Assembly: GCF_029763755.1 (NCBI RefSeq)
Contig: NZ_JARUVM010000055.1
Location: 1-33,384, forward strand
Direction of reading: 5' to 3'
DNA from: Luteimonas sp. 8-5
GTDB lineage: Bacteria; Pseudomonadota; Gammaproteobacteria; Xanthomonadales; Xanthomonadaceae
Length of the DNA stretch: 33,384 bases
Shown here: piece after piece, positions 16,941 to 25,928 of the stretch
How the letters are laid out: each line of letters opens with the position of its first letter
Numbering within the stretch: the first letter of the stretch is position 1
The notes under the pieces: model-generated
The model's input: only the letters and a program-made list of their open reading frames with translations
The model's database searches: none
What the model was told of the DNA's origin: nothing
Made by a program: the position numbers and the translations under genes

Positions 16941-17801
16941 ATGAACAACGTGAACAAGGTTGCGGCTTCGGCCGGTGCGCAATGGTTGCTCGATGGCTTC
17001 TCGGTGCTGCGAAAGGCGCCGCTGGGGCTGGGTCTGCTGGGCGCGATCTATGGCGCCATCGCCCTGGTCGTGGCGATCCTGGCGAGCCGGTCGCCGGCAC
17101 TGATGAGCCTGCAGCTGCTGATGATGCTGGTCGGGCCGTTGCTGGCGGGCGGCATCGTGTTCGCCGTGCGCAGCGTCGAGCAGGGCGGCCAGGCCAAGCC
17201 TTCGCACTTGCTCGAAGGCTTCCAGGCGGGCCGCCTCGGCCGCCTGCTGCTCACATTGCTGCCCAATCTTGGAGCGCTGCTGCTGTGCCTGGTGCTGCTC
17301 GTTGCGATGGTGGGGCAGACTGCGCTGGCCGAGATGGTGCAGTTGATGGAGCAGGCCGCCGCGCAGGCGCAGCCGGATCCGGAACTGTTCTCCACGTTGC
17401 CGCTCGGCCGCCTCGCGCTGTGGATGCTGCTGTCGCTGGTGATCGGCATCGTCGCCAGCTTCTTCACCTTCGTGGCGATCCCCGAGATCATGTTCACCGG
17501 CAACGGCGCATTCTCGGCGATGGGCCACAGCTTCCGCGCCTGCGTGCGCAACCTGCCGGCGCTGATCGTGTTCCTGTTCGTGACCTTCATTGCCGTGATC
17601 GCGATCTATATCGTGGTCATGATCGTCGGCGTGATCGCGCGCGCGATAGGCGGCGACCTGGCGATGAACGTGGTGACCCAGCTGCTGCTGATGGCCGTGC
17701 TGATGCCGGTGATGATGGGTGCGGTGTACTCGGCCTGGAAGCAGATGCTCGATGCCGGCACTGCTGCACCCGTTGCGCCGGCCGCGGGTTTCGAGGCCTG
17801 A
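16941..17801 (+). CDS. BPSS1780-like membrane protein, second copy
   Basis: The 286-aa protein has about six membrane segments and opens with AQWLLDGFSVLRKAPLGLGLLG, the same pattern as the product of the gene before it. Both share the order of a long first loop, a helix pair and a Gly-rich end, but overall identity appears low, so the duplication is old. GGAAC lies 7 nt before the ATG at 16941. It ends 3 nt from the end of the convergent RDD gene, leaving no room for a separate terminator. Function is unknown. Confidence 0.7.
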   Translation: MNNVNKVAASAGAQWLLDGFSVLRKAPLGLGLLGAIYGAIALVVAILASRSPALMSLQLLMMLVGPLLAGGIVFAVRSVEQGGQAKPSHLLEGFQAGRLGRLLLTLLPNLGALLLCLVLLVAMVGQTALAEMVQLMEQAAAQAQPDPELFSTLPLGRLALWMLLSLVIGIVASFFTFVAIPEIMFTGNGAFSAMGHSFRACVRNLPALIVFLFVTFIAVIAIYIVVMIVGVIARAIGGDLAMNVVTQLLLMAVLMPVMMGAVYSAWKQMLDAGTAAPVAPAAGFEA

Positions 17802-17804
17802 CGT

Positions 17805-18368
17805 TCAGTCCCCGGCGTCGCGGGCCATGACCCGCGCGCCGGCGATCCTGTCGTGCAACGCACGCCTGTCCGGCGGCAGTGCGGCCATCGCGTGGCCGAG
17901 GTTGAGGGTGAGCCATGACAGCAGCCCGGCCACGTGGCGCAGCAGGACCCGCGGCCAGGGCAGCCGTTCTCCGGCCATGCCGGTGACTTTCATCCCGAGC
18001 AGGCGCTTGCCCGGCGAGCCCTGCCAGGGCGACAGCTCGCCGCCGGCGTGGACCAGCAGCGCCAACAGCGCATAGCCCAGCAGCAGCGGCAGGAACAGCT
18101 GCCACAGCGCGGCGTGCAGCACGGTGGCCGCCTCCAGCAGGCGCGGATCGTGCACCAGCCGGGGCACCATCGCCGCAACCGGCGTGCCCAGCATCATCTC
18201 GTCGTACATCGCGTCGGCGGTGCGCTCGGACAATTGCCGCATGGCGTAGGCCGAAGCCTGCCAGCCGGACGAAACCCGCGGCCAGGCGAATGCGACGGCG
18301 GCGGCGGAGATCGCCAGGAAGTCCAGTGTCCACGCCGCGCTGCGGCGCCAGAAGCCGGCCGGCGTCAT
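17805..18368 (-). CDS. RDD-family membrane protein
   Basis: The 187-aa protein begins MTPAGFWRRSAAWTLDFLAI, where Arg-Arg and Asp in the first helix are the RDD signature. Near the middle are QGSPGKRLLGMKV and near the end DRRALHDRIAGARVM, both standard RDD blocks. About three membrane segments are present. Substrates of the family are mostly unknown; some are linked to ion transport. The ATG at 18368 overlaps the tatC stop by 4 nt (ATGA), so it is translated with the Tat operon. Confidence 0.85.
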   Translation of the reverse strand: MTPAGFWRRSAAWTLDFLAISAAAVAFAWPRVSSGWQASAYAMRQLSERTADAMYDEMMLGTPVAAMVPRLVHDPRLLEAATVLHAALWQLFLPLLLGYALLALLVHAGGELSPWQGSPGKRLLGMKVTGMAGERLPWPRVLLRHVAGLLSWLTLNLGHAMAALPPDRRALHDRIAGARVMARDAGD

Positions 18369-19102
18369 TCCGGCTTGCGGGCCAGTGCGGCCGAAACCAG
18401 GATGCCGGCTTCGTACAGCGCGACCATCGGGATGGCCAGCATCAGTTGCGAGATCACGTCCGGCGGGGTGATCACCGCGGCGATCACGAAGACGCCTACG
18501 ATGGCGTAGCCGCGCCATTCGCGCAGCTGCGCCGGCGTCACCCAGCCCAGCAGGACCAGGATCACCAGCGCCACCGGCAATTCGAAACTGGCGCCGAAGG
18601 CCAGGAAGATCACCAGCACGAAATCGAGGTAGGCGTTGATGTCGGTCATCATCGCCACGCCGGCCGGCGTGACGCTGGCCAGGAAGCCGAACACCGCCGG
18701 CAAGACCAGGAAATACGCAACCGCGCAGCCGGCATAGAACAGCGTGAGCGCCGAGGCCAGCAGCGGCATCGCCAGGCGGCGCTCGCGCTGGTACAGGCCG
18801 GGCGCGACGAAGGCCCACAGTTGGTACAGCAGCCACGGCATCGCCACGACCACGGCGACGAAGAACGCGAGCTTGACCGGTGCGAAGAACGGCGAGGCCA
18901 CCTCGACGGCGATCAACTGCCCGCCGCGCGGCAGCTTGTCCAGCAACGGCTGTGCGAGATAGGCATAGAGCCGGTTGGCGAACGGCAGCAGGGCCACGAA
19001 CACCAGCATCAGCCCGGCGACCGCGCGCAGCAGGCGCGAGCGCAGTTCCACCAGGTGGTCGAACACGGTCGGCGTGTCGGTGGCGTCGTCAGCCCCGGTC
19101 AT
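18365..19102 (-). CDS. tatC: Sec-independent protein translocase TatC
   Basis: The 245-aa protein has the six membrane segments of TatC. FDHLVELRSRLLRAV near the N-terminus is the signature that recognises twin-arginine signals, and GASFELPVALVIL and VITPPDVISQ are conserved later blocks. It forms the receptor complex with TatB in the inner membrane for export of folded proteins. The ATG at 19102 lies 14 nt inside the end of tatB. Confidence 0.97.
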   Translation of the reverse strand: MTGADDATDTPTVFDHLVELRSRLLRAVAGLMLVFVALLPFANRLYAYLAQPLLDKLPRGGQLIAVEVASPFFAPVKLAFFVAVVVAMPWLLYQLWAFVAPGLYQRERRLAMPLLASALTLFYAGCAVAYFLVLPAVFGFLASVTPAGVAMMTDINAYLDFVLVIFLAFGASFELPVALVILVLLGWVTPAQLREWRGYAIVGVFVIAAVITPPDVISQLMLAIPMVALYEAGILVSAALARKPE

Positions 19103-19364
19103 GGCCTTCTTCGTCCGGCGCCAGCCCCTTGCGCAGTTCGGCCTGCGCCTCGCGCATGGCGGCGCCGGCATCCTTCATGCTGCGCTGCATGTCCTCGGCG
19201 GCGAGGTCGCGTTCGAGTTCCGCGCGCACGGAGTGCCATTGCGCGCGTGCGCGCCGCACCCACAGGCCGGCGAAACGGGCAGCCCGCGGCAGGCGCTCGG
19301 GGCCGAGCACCAGCAGGGCGACCACGGCGATCACCAGCAGTTCGGTGAATCCGACGTCGAACAT
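19089..19364 (-). CDS. tatB: Sec-independent protein translocase TatB
   Basis: The 91-aa protein starts MFDVGFTELLVIAVVALLVLGPERLP, the TatB membrane helix and hinge with the conserved Glu8 and Gly-Pro. An amphipathic helix (about 27-55) and a charged tail follow. It is shorter than E. coli TatB (171 aa) but keeps all core features. It starts 12 nt after tatA and overlaps tatC. Confidence 0.95.
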   Translation of the reverse strand: MFDVGFTELLVIAVVALLVLGPERLPRAARFAGLWVRRARAQWHSVRAELERDLAAEDMQRSMKDAGAAMREAQAELRKGLAPDEEGHDRG

Positions 19365-19376
19365 GTCCCGGCCGGG

Positions 19377-19586
19377 TCAGCGCACGACCGGCGGGTTCCG
19401 GTCGTCGTCGTCCTTCGCGCCGTCGTTGGGGTCCTTTTTCGCTTCAGGATCCTCGTTGAGGCCCTTCTTGAAGCCGCGCATCGCCTCGCCCAGGTCCTGG
19501 CCGACGTTCTTCAGGCGCTTGGTCCCGAAGACCAGCACCACGATCACCAGCACGATGAGCCAATGCCAGAGGCTGAAACCACCCAT
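19377..19586 (-). CDS. tatA: Sec-independent protein translocase TatA
   Basis: The 69-aa protein has the TatA plan: a short N-terminus, membrane helix [14 protein letters not shown], then [20 protein letters not shown] as the amphipathic helix, and an acidic Asp-rich tail. TatA oligomers form the protein-conducting part of the Tat system. It is the first gene of the tatA-tatB-tatC-RDD operon. The SYLF gene on the same strand ends 43 nt upstream of its start codon, so transcription could be shared. Confidence 0.96.
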   Translation of the reverse strand: MGGFSLWHWLIVLVIVVLVFGTKRLKNVGQDLGEAMRGFKKGLNEDPEAKKDPNDGAKDDDDRNPPVVR

Positions 19587-19629
19587 GTCGTTGCGCCGGT
19601 TGGAGGGGCCGACAGGATACCGCAGGACG

Positions 19630-20505
19630 CTACTGGGCCGGCGGTAGCGGTTCGATGGTGGCGGGGTTCTCGACCGGCTCGAATGCCCCCGGCTGCGGCG
19701 CCTGCACCGTGGTCGGCGCGGCGACCGGTTCGGTCACGGCGGTGCCGGCGGCCGGCGCAGGCGTGCTCGCGGGTGCGGCTGGCCTGGCCGGCGCATTGTC
19801 CGAATCGCCCGCCCGCGCGGCGCGCGCGGCGGCGGTGGCTTCTTCCAGCGCATCGCGGAAGCTGACGATGGCGTTGGACGGGCGCTGGCTGTAACGGTCC
19901 TCGAAGACCATGCGCGGCGTGGTGTCGCGGCCGTACACGGCCTCGTTGGCGCGATCGTCGATCGAGAGCACGGCACCGTCGATGGCGACGCCGGCGAACA
20001 GGCCGCGGGCGCGCGACCACGACCAGATCTCCGCCTTCAGCTGTCCGTCGGTTGCGGCCGCGGCGTTGCGGCCCACGGGGCCGGCGGCCACCCCGGCGTC
20101 GGCGCCAAGGGTGAACTTGCCGTTGACGATCGAGTCCAGGCCGCGCTCGCTGCGGAACACCAGCACGATGTCGGCCGACGGCACGCCGGCCTGGAAGCCG
20201 ATGCTGCCGCCGGTCATGGTGACGAAGGCCGGGTTGGACCAGGTGCCGTCGTCGCGCTTGACCGAGAGCAGGCCGTGGCCCCGGCGGCCACCGATCACCA
20301 GGCCGGCCTTGATGCTGTCGGGCACGACCACGATCGCGTGCGCCTCGTCGAAGAGCTTCTCCGGGATCGCCGATTCCGGGATCGCCTGGATGTCGGTGAG
20401 CACGCGAACCGCGTTCTGCGCGCGCGCATCCTCGTCGGTGCCGGCGAGGGCGGCGGGGGACAAGGCGAGCAGCAAGGCCAGCAGGGGCAGACGCATCAGG
20501 GACAT
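19630..20505 (-). CDS. SYLF-domain (Ysc84-like) secreted lipid-binding protein
   Basis: The 291-aa protein has a signal peptide (residues 1 to about 21, ending SPAALAG). The SYLF/Ysc84 domain spans about 35-205, with blocks such as [44 protein letters not shown] and [19 protein letters not shown] Pro/Ala-rich tail (about 235-291) may cross the periplasm. SYLF domains bind phosphoinositides in eukaryotes; bacterial roles are not well defined. The ATG at 20505 has GGAG 7 nt upstream; ATG at 20496 is an alternative. It is divergent from hemH with 79 bp between. Confidence 0.85.
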   Translation of the reverse strand: MSLMRLPLLALLLALSPAALAGTDEDARAQNAVRVLTDIQAIPESAIPEKLFDEAHAIVVVPDSIKAGLVIGGRRGHGLLSVKRDDGTWSNPAFVTMTGGSIGFQAGVPSADIVLVFRSERGLDSIVNGKFTLGADAGVAAGPVGRNAAAATDGQLKAEIWSWSRARGLFAGVAIDGAVLSIDDRANEAVYGRDTTPRMVFEDRYSQRPSNAIVSFRDALEEATAAARAARAGDSDNAPARPAAPASTPAPAAGTAVTEPVAAPTTVQAPQPGAFEPVENPATIEPLPPAQ

Positions 20506-20584
20506 GGCGGGACTCCGGGGGGTGCGGTCGGCGTTCAGGCTAGAAGCGGAGGCATGAATAGCTTGGGAATGCGATCCTATCGCG

Positions 20585-21529
20585 ATGAAGGACGCAGTTC
20601 TCCTGGTGAACCTGGGCACGCCCGATGCCCCGACTGCCCAGGCGGTTTCCCGATACCTCGACGAGTTCCTTTCGGACTCGCGGGTGGTGTCGCTGCCGCG
20701 CTGGCTGTGGCTGCCGCTGCTGCGGCGGGTGGTGCTGCCGCGGCGGGCGCCGAAGGTGGCCTCCAAGTACGCCTCGGTCTGGCTGCCCGGCGGCTCGCCG
20801 CTTGAAGTGCATACCCGCGCGCTGGCGGACGCCGTCGCGCAGCGCATGCCGGGCGTGCCGGTGCGCCATGCCATGCGCTACGGGCAGCCGGCCCTGGCGG
20901 CGGCATTGGCGCAACTGCGCGACGAGGGCTGCGGGCGGATCCTGGTGCTGCCGCTGTACCCCCAGTTCTCCACCACTACGACGTCGTCGGTGGCCGACGT
21001 GGTCGCGCGGGCAGGCGGCCAGGGTATCCGCATGCTCGAGGACTACCACCTGGATCCGGGCTGGGTGTCGGCCGTCGCCGGTTCGATCCGTGCCCATTGG
21101 CAGGCGCGCGGCCGCGGCGAACACCTGCTGATGTCCTTCCATGGCCTGCCGCAGCGCGTGGTCGACCGCGGCGATCCGTATGCGAACCAGTGCGAGGCCA
21201 GCGCGCATGCGATCGCGGCGGCACTGGAGTTGCCGGCCGACGCCTGGTCGCTCGCTTACCAGTCGCGCTTCGGTGCCGGCAAGTGGCTGCAGCCGGCCAC
21301 CATCGACCGGCTCGACGCGCTGGCTGCGGGCGGCGTGCGCAAGGTCGACGTCGTCTGCCCGGGTTTCGCCGCCGACTGCCTGGAAACACTGGAAGAGATC
21401 GGGATGATGCTGGCGGAACATTTCGCCGGGAAGGGCGGCGAACTGCGCGCCATCGCCTGCCTCAACGACGCGCCAGCGCACGCCGACGCGATCGCGGCCC
21501 TGGCCGCGCGGGATTTGGCGGCCTGGTGA
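20585..21529 (+). CDS. hemH: Ferrochelatase
   Basis: The 314-aa protein inserts ferrous iron into protoporphyrin IX, the last step of haem b synthesis. The start AVLLVNLGTPDAPT, LPLYPQFSTTTTSS, SFHGLPQR (His186, the catalytic histidine) and CPGFAADCLETLEE (with the conserved Glu267) are all family markers. Length is typical (E. coli 320). The stop codon shares one base with the ATG of the next gene (TGATG), so the hydrolase is translationally coupled. Confidence 0.97.
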   Translation: MKDAVLLVNLGTPDAPTAQAVSRYLDEFLSDSRVVSLPRWLWLPLLRRVVLPRRAPKVASKYASVWLPGGSPLEVHTRALADAVAQRMPGVPVRHAMRYGQPALAAALAQLRDEGCGRILVLPLYPQFSTTTTSSVADVVARAGGQGIRMLEDYHLDPGWVSAVAGSIRAHWQARGRGEHLLMSFHGLPQRVVDRGDPYANQCEASAHAIAAALELPADAWSLAYQSRFGAGKWLQPATIDRLDALAAGGVRKVDVVCPGFAADCLETLEEIGMMLAEHFAGKGGELRAIACLNDAPAHADAIAALAARDLAAW

Positions 21530-22404
21530 TGGCCATCGCGCTGCGCGAGTTCACCCTCGATATTCCGTCCGGGCGCATCGCCGGGCTGCGCGGCGGAGCC
21601 GCCAACGCCCCCAACGTGATGGCGCTGCACGGCTGGCTCGACAACGCCGCCAGCTTCGTGCCGCTGGCCGCGCATCTGGACGGCATCGAGCTGGTCGCTC
21701 CCGACCTGCCGGGCCACGGCCGCAGCGCGCATCTTCCGCTTGGCGCCGACTACTCGTTCGCCGCCGCGGTCAACGCCGTGCTCGACATCGCCGATGCGCT
21801 GGGCTGGGAACGCTTCTCGCTGCTCGGGCACTCGATGGGCGCGGGCATCGCCAGCCTGGTGGCCGCGGCCTGCCCGGAACGTATCGAACGCGTGCTCGCG
21901 ATCGAAGCGCTGGGCGCGCTGGCCGAGGAACCGGAACGCACCGGACAGCGACTGCGCGATGCGATCGCGGCCACGCGCGCGCTGAAGGGCAAGCGCCTGC
22001 GTGTGTTCCCGGACATTGCCATCGCGGTGCGCGCGCGCATGCAGGGCGTCACCGGCAGCGCACTGGAGGAAGGGGCCGCGCGCTTGTTGGTCGAACGCGG
22101 CCTGGTGCCGGTGCCCGACGCTGGCGGCATGGGTTATGCGTGGAGCAGCGATCCGCGCCTGACTCTGCCGACGATGGTGCGCATGACCGAGCCGCAGGTG
22201 CGCGACCTCATCGGCTCGATCCAGTGTCCGGTGCGGGTCATCCACGCCGATCCGCCGCAGCCCTACCTGCCCGAGCCGCTGCGCAGCGAGCGCGCCGCCC
22301 TGCTGCCGCACGGCGAACTGGTGGTGATGCCCGGCGGCCATCACCTGCACATGGAACAGCCGGCGGAAGTGGCCGCCGCGATCGGCGACTTCTTCCGCCT
22401 GTGA
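21529..22404 (+). CDS. Alpha/beta hydrolase
   Basis: The 291-aa protein has the alpha/beta-hydrolase marks: ALHGWLDN oxyanion strand at 32-39, PDLPGHGRS at 58-66, nucleophile elbow GHSMGAG with Ser102, and a C-terminal GGHHLHME that holds the catalytic histidine near 271. The acidic member is not clear from sequence alone. The substrate is unknown; esterase or serine hydrolase is the usual class. It overlaps hemH by one base, so it may be expressed with haem synthesis only by placement. Confidence 0.88.
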   Translation: MAIALREFTLDIPSGRIAGLRGGAANAPNVMALHGWLDNAASFVPLAAHLDGIELVAPDLPGHGRSAHLPLGADYSFAAAVNAVLDIADALGWERFSLLGHSMGAGIASLVAAACPERIERVLAIEALGALAEEPERTGQRLRDAIAATRALKGKRLRVFPDIAIAVRARMQGVTGSALEEGAARLLVERGLVPVPDAGGMGYAWSSDPRLTLPTMVRMTEPQVRDLIGSIQCPVRVIHADPPQPYLPEPLRSERAALLPHGELVVMPGGHHLHMEQPAEVAAAIGDFFRL

Positions 22405-22414
22405 CCCGGCAGGC

Positions 22415-22921
22415 TTACTGGCGCTTCTGCGACAGCTGCACGCTGTAGACCACGCCGTTGCCCGAGTCGGTGGAGAACGACATCAGCGCGGTGCGGTCGT
22501 CGTTCTCGTAGGCGAGCAGGTGGTTGGTGTCGTCGTCGGTGGCGGCCATCGACTGCTTCCAGCCGGCGTCCAGCATCTGCTGGCGGGCGGCCTGCGACGC
22601 GTCGCCCAGGTCGCCGCCGGTGCGCACGGAGACCATGGTGAAACCGGCCGAATCGACCACGCTGTCGATCTCGTAGTCCGCGGGCAGGTAGACGTCCTTC
22701 GGGAAGCTCGCAGGCAGCCTGGCGCTGTCGCCGCTGCTGATGGTCATCGCCTTGTCGCCTTCGCCGAAGGTGACCTTGTCGCCATCGTCCTCGACGGCAA
22801 CCTTGTTCCCGGTGATCGCGCTCAGCGCGGCGCCGGCGGCGCGTTCCTCGGGCGACTTGCCGCAGGCGGCCAGGGCGGCCATGAGCGAGACGGAAACAGC
22901 GAACACGACAACCTTGCGCAT
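22415..22921 (-). CDS. Lipoprotein of unknown function
   Basis: The 168-aa protein has a lipoprotein signal peptide with the lipobox LAAC and acylated Cys20. The mature part is acidic and rich in Asp, Gly and Ser, with YLPADYEIDSV and DAGWKQSM blocks that resemble small periplasmic lipoproteins of Xanthomonadaceae. AGGAG lies 6 nt upstream of the ATG at 22921. It ends 10 nt from the end of the convergent hydrolase gene. The lipid anchor call is sound; the function is not known. Confidence 0.8.
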   Translation of the reverse strand: MRKVVVFAVSVSLMAALAACGKSPEERAAGAALSAITGNKVAVEDDGDKVTFGEGDKAMTISSGDSARLPASFPKDVYLPADYEIDSVVDSAGFTMVSVRTGGDLGDASQAARQQMLDAGWKQSMAATDDDTNHLLAYENDDRTALMSFSTDSGNGVVYSVQLSQKRQ

Positions 22922-22999
22922 TACGGACTCCTGGTGGGAAAAGCGGGCCCTGCCTGGGCCGTCAGGAGCCAAGACGGAGTCGGGGGCCACAAGCGGCCA

Positions 23000-23755
23000 T
23001 CAACCCAGCAGCGCGCGCAGTGCCGCCTTGGTCCGGCGGCCGTGGTCGTGGAACCAGTCGCGCTCGTCGCGCCAGGCCGGGAAGCGGCTTTCGACCTCGC
23101 GCCAGAACGCGCGCGAATGGTCCGCGCGCGCCAGGTGGCACAGTTCGTGGACCAGCACGTATTCGAAGGCCGAGGGCCGCGCCAGCACCAGCGAGAGGTC
23201 CAAGGCCACCGTGCCGTCGGGCGCGAGCGAACCCCATTGCGAGGACATCACCTTCAGCCGCACCTGGCGCGGCGTGCGCGGCAGGCCTGCCAGGTAGCGC
23301 GGCATCCAGCGGTGGATGTCGGCGCGCGCCTCGCCTTCGTAGAAATCGCGCAGGGCGCGGCGCATGCCCTGTTCGCTCGGCCTGGCCGGCAGCGTGAACA
23401 CCAGGCCGCCGTCGGTGTCCGCCTGCAGCCGCGCGTAGCGGCCTTCCTGCCAGCGCAGCGGCAACGGCTGCGCGCGCAATGGCAGGGTGGCGGTGACGCC
23501 GGGCTGCAACGGTTCGATCGCGTCGGTGGCGTAATGCGCCAGCTGTTCGGCGACCCAGTCGCGGTGTTCGGCAAGGAAGCGTTCGCCCGACACCGCGCTG
23601 GCGCGCGGCGGCAGCGTCAGCCGCGCACCGCGTTCGTCCACGCACAGCTTGAGCCGGCGCGCACGCGGGTCGCGTACCCGTGCGACGGGCACGGTGCGGC
23701 CGTCGGCGAGCGCGAGTTCGATGCTGTCGCGCTCGATCGTCCGTAGTCGTTGCAT
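23000..23755 (-). CDS. YgjP-like zinc metallopeptidase domain protein (DUF45)
   Basis: The 251-aa protein has the DUF45/YgjP domain. The zinc motif HELCH at 203-207 is followed by H213 (ADHSRAFW), the expected third ligand. SSQWGS at 171-176 precedes it, a block I know from this family. The N-terminal half is a beta-rich region with many Arg. YgjP of E. coli has been proposed as a hydrolase; the true substrate is uncertain. It starts 4 nt after the rdgC stop and so belongs to the same transcript. Confidence 0.85.
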   Translation of the reverse strand: MQRLRTIERDSIELALADGRTVPVARVRDPRARRLKLCVDERGARLTLPPRASAVSGERFLAEHRDWVAEQLAHYATDAIEPLQPGVTATLPLRAQPLPLRWQEGRYARLQADTDGGLVFTLPARPSEQGMRRALRDFYEGEARADIHRWMPRYLAGLPRTPRQVRLKVMSSQWGSLAPDGTVALDLSLVLARPSAFEYVLVHELCHLARADHSRAFWREVESRFPAWRDERDWFHDHGRRTKAALRALLG

Positions 23756-23759
23756 GCGA

Positions 23760-24656
23760 CTATTTTGACAGCTTCAGCGCCGGCTCGAGTACGCTGAACA
23801 GGCGCTTGAGTTCGCCGGCCATCAATGCGAAGCGCGCATCGAGCTCTGCGTGAAGGTCTTCACGCTCGGTCGACTCCAGTCCGTCGACCGCGCCGTCGAG
23901 CAGCTTGAACTTGCGCAGCACCAGGTCTTCGCCGAGCACGAATGAAGCGTGGTCGTCGAGGGTGAGTGCCAGTCGCGCGACCTGCTTGCCCGATTCCAGG
24001 TGCTTGCCGATCTCGTCGCCGGTGAGTTCCTGGCGCTGGCACTTGACCACCGCGCCCTTGTCGGCGGCGTCGCGTAACTCGCATTCATCGCCCAGCGTCA
24101 GGCCGTCGGGCAGCGGCTCGCCGGCGATCCAGCCGGTGAGTACCGCGCGCGGCGCGACTTCGGCATTGAGCGGCAGCGCCGGGAAGCTGCCCAGCGCGTT
24201 GCGGATCTCCGACACCACGTTCTCGGCCTGCTTGCGCGAGGAGGTGTCGACCACGCAGATGCCGTGCTCGAGGTCGAGGATGGCATCGGTGCGGCCGGGC
24301 CGCACGAACGCGCGCGGCAGCAGCTCGTGCACCAGGTCTTCCTTCAGCCGCTTGCGGGTGCGCCCACCGGGACGGCGGCCTTCCTTCTGCTCGATCTCGG
24401 CCAGCTTCTTCTGCAGCAGGTCGTTGACCACCGCGCCGGGCAGCAGCTTGTCCTCGCTGCCGACGCTGAGCCAGATCGCATCGCCGATGCGGTGCGACAG
24501 GGCCTCGGCATCGCGGCCGAAGGGCGGGATGAAGCCGCGCGACGACAGCTCCAGCGCACCGACCGGCTTGAGCGCGCAGTTGGCGAGCTGGGTGTCGAGG
24601 TCGGAGAGGTCGAGCGAAGCGGGGAAGCGGAAGAACGTCAGGTTGCGGAAGAACAT
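23760..24656 (-). CDS. rdgC: Recombination-associated protein RdgC
   Basis: The 298-aa protein matches RdgC in length (E. coli 303) and in its start MFFRNLTFFRFP, GFIPPFGRD, GRRPGGRTRKRLKEDL and the central LPRAF block. RdgC forms a ring that binds double-stranded DNA and limits RecA recombination. The ATG at 24656 sits 75 nt from the end of ttcA, across the G-run repeat. It is followed at once by the YgjP-like gene. Confidence 0.95.
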   Translation of the reverse strand: MFFRNLTFFRFPASLDLSDLDTQLANCALKPVGALELSSRGFIPPFGRDAEALSHRIGDAIWLSVGSEDKLLPGAVVNDLLQKKLAEIEQKEGRRPGGRTRKRLKEDLVHELLPRAFVRPGRTDAILDLEHGICVVDTSSRKQAENVVSEIRNALGSFPALPLNAEVAPRAVLTGWIAGEPLPDGLTLGDECELRDAADKGAVVKCQRQELTGDEIGKHLESGKQVARLALTLDDHASFVLGEDLVLRKFKLLDGAVDGLESTEREDLHAELDARFALMAGELKRLFSVLEPALKLSK

Positions 24657-24665
24657 TCGGAGAGC

Positions 24666-24776
24666 CGGGAGAGGGGAGAGGGGAGATGGGAGACGGGAGA
24701 TGGGAAACGGATGCGAGTCGGGCGGTCGGAGCTATTGCTCTTCCTTCTCCCTCTTCCCGTCTCCCGTCTCCCGCCC
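24666..24776. repeat. Inverted G-run/C-run repeat between ttcA and rdgC
   Basis: G-rich arm at about 24666-24705 (units of GGGAGA, GGGGAGA and GGGAGATG) faces a C-rich arm at about 24741-24774 (units of CTCCCGT). The pairing is imperfect, and the right arm overlaps the last 14 codons of ttcA. It is the same kind of element as at 12012 and 32585. Confidence 0.8.
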
Positions 24777-25655
24777 ATCGAGCCACGCATGCGCATCCGG
24801 CAACACGCCGTTCCCGCGCTTGCCCAGCGCGAGGAAATCGAACAGGGCCGGATCGCTCAGTTGCGAGGGGCGGATGTCGCCCAGCGCGCGCGCGATGGTC
24901 TCGATGCGGCCGGGCGATTCCTTCTCCCAGGCGTCGAGCATCTTCTTGACCTGCTTGCGCTGCAGGTTCTCCTGCGATCCGCAGAGGGTGCAGGGAATGA
25001 TCGGGAACGCCTTCGCCTCGGCGTACGCCGCGATGTCGTCCTCGCGCACGTAGGCCAGCGGCCGGATCACCACGTGCTTGCCGTCGTCGGACAGCAGCTT
25101 GGGCGGCATGCCGCTGAGCTTGGCGTGGAAGAACAGGTTGAGGAAGAACGTGGCCACCAGGTCGTCGCGGTGGTGGCCAAGGGCGATCTTCGTGAAGCCG
25201 TTCTGCTCTGCGTAGGTGTACAGCGCGCCGCGGCGCAGGCGCGAGCACAGCGAGCACATGGTCTTGCCTTCCGGGATCACCCGCGACACGACCGAATAGG
25301 TGTCCTGCTCCAGGATGTGGAAGTCCACGCCCAGCGAACGCAGGTAGCCGGGCAGCACGTGTTCCGGGAAGCCGGGCTGCTTCTGGTCGAGGTTGACCGC
25401 GGTGAGCGAGAACGGCACCGGCGCCTTCTTCTGCAGCTGCAGCAGCACGTCCAGCATGGTGTAGCTGTCCTTGCCGCCGGACAGGCAGACCATGATCTTG
25501 TCGCCGGCTTCGATCATGCCGAAATCGGCGATCGCGCGGCCCACCTGGTGGCGCAGGCGCTTGGCCAGCCGGGTCGGTTCGTGCTGGCGCCGGGCGGCGC
25601 GCGACACGGGTTCGGCGAGGGGAATGGCCCCGTTCGGGGAGATGGCGACAGGCAT
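24732..25655 (-). CDS. ttcA: tRNA 2-thiocytidine(32) synthetase TtcA
   Basis: The 307-aa protein makes 2-thiocytidine at position 32 of some tRNAs. The PP-loop SGGKDS is at 59-64. Cys134 and Cys137 (CSLC) and Cys222 (PCTLCG) match the three cysteines that hold the 4Fe-4S cluster. A block [14 protein letters not shown] follows the usual order. The final residues 294-307 ([14 protein letters not shown]) are translated from the C-run/G-run repeat rather than from family sequence, so the native end probably lies near WLDG. The ATG at 25655 gives a normal N-terminus; a -10-like TACAAT ends 5 nt upstream. Confidence 0.95.
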   Translation of the reverse strand: MPVAISPNGAIPLAEPVSRAARRQHEPTRLAKRLRHQVGRAIADFGMIEAGDKIMVCLSGGKDSYTMLDVLLQLQKKAPVPFSLTAVNLDQKQPGFPEHVLPGYLRSLGVDFHILEQDTYSVVSRVIPEGKTMCSLCSRLRRGALYTYAEQNGFTKIALGHHRDDLVATFFLNLFFHAKLSGMPPKLLSDDGKHVVIRPLAYVREDDIAAYAEAKAFPIIPCTLCGSQENLQRKQVKKMLDAWEKESPGRIETIARALGDIRPSQLSDPALFDFLALGKRGNGVLPDAHAWLDGRETGDGKREKEEQ

Positions 25656-25660
25656 GCGCC

Positions 25661-25666
25661 ATTGTA
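25661..25666 (-). promoter_or_regulatory. -10 candidate for ttcA, leaderless mRNA possible
   Basis: TACAAT on the minus strand (5 of 6 to consensus) lies 5 nt before the ttcA ATG, so transcription would begin at about the start codon. No Shine-Dalgarno is present there, and no clear -35 is seen. Confidence 0.3.
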
Positions 25667-25709
25667 GCGTCGGCTGGCGCTAAGCTTGGCGACTCATGAG
25701 CGCGCCCAC

Positions 25710-25928
25710 ATGAACCAGCCCACCGACCCAGCCGAACTGGCCATCCTGGCCGAGCGCCTGCTGATGCTGCGGCAGGAGCATCGCGACCTCGACGAGGCCA
25801 TCGTCCGCCTGCAGGCCGACATCGAAGCGGACGAACTGGCGGTCAAGCGGCTGAAGAAGCGCAAGCTGCAGCTCAAGGACCAGATCGCGCGGCTCGAGAG
25901 CGACCTGATCCCCGACGAGCCGGCCTAA
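25710..25928 (+). CDS. YdcH-like small helical protein (DUF465)
   Basis: The 72-aa protein is almost all helical. The EHRDLDEAIVRL stretch and the LKKRKLQLKDQIARLESDL block are the two marks of DUF465/YdcH proteins. It should form a short coiled coil in the cytoplasm; function is unknown. The ATG at 25710 fits the family start better than a TTG at 25686. It overlaps the stop of convergent plsB by 3 nt. Confidence 0.8.
   Translation: MNQPTDPAELAILAERLLMLRQEHRDLDEAIVRLQADIEADELAVKRLKKRKLQLKDQIARLESDLIPDEPA

Noticed and set aside
24666..24776. Short repeats that might be a CRISPR array
   Set aside because: Units are 6-8 bp, touch one another without spacers and form an inverted pair; no cas genes are present.
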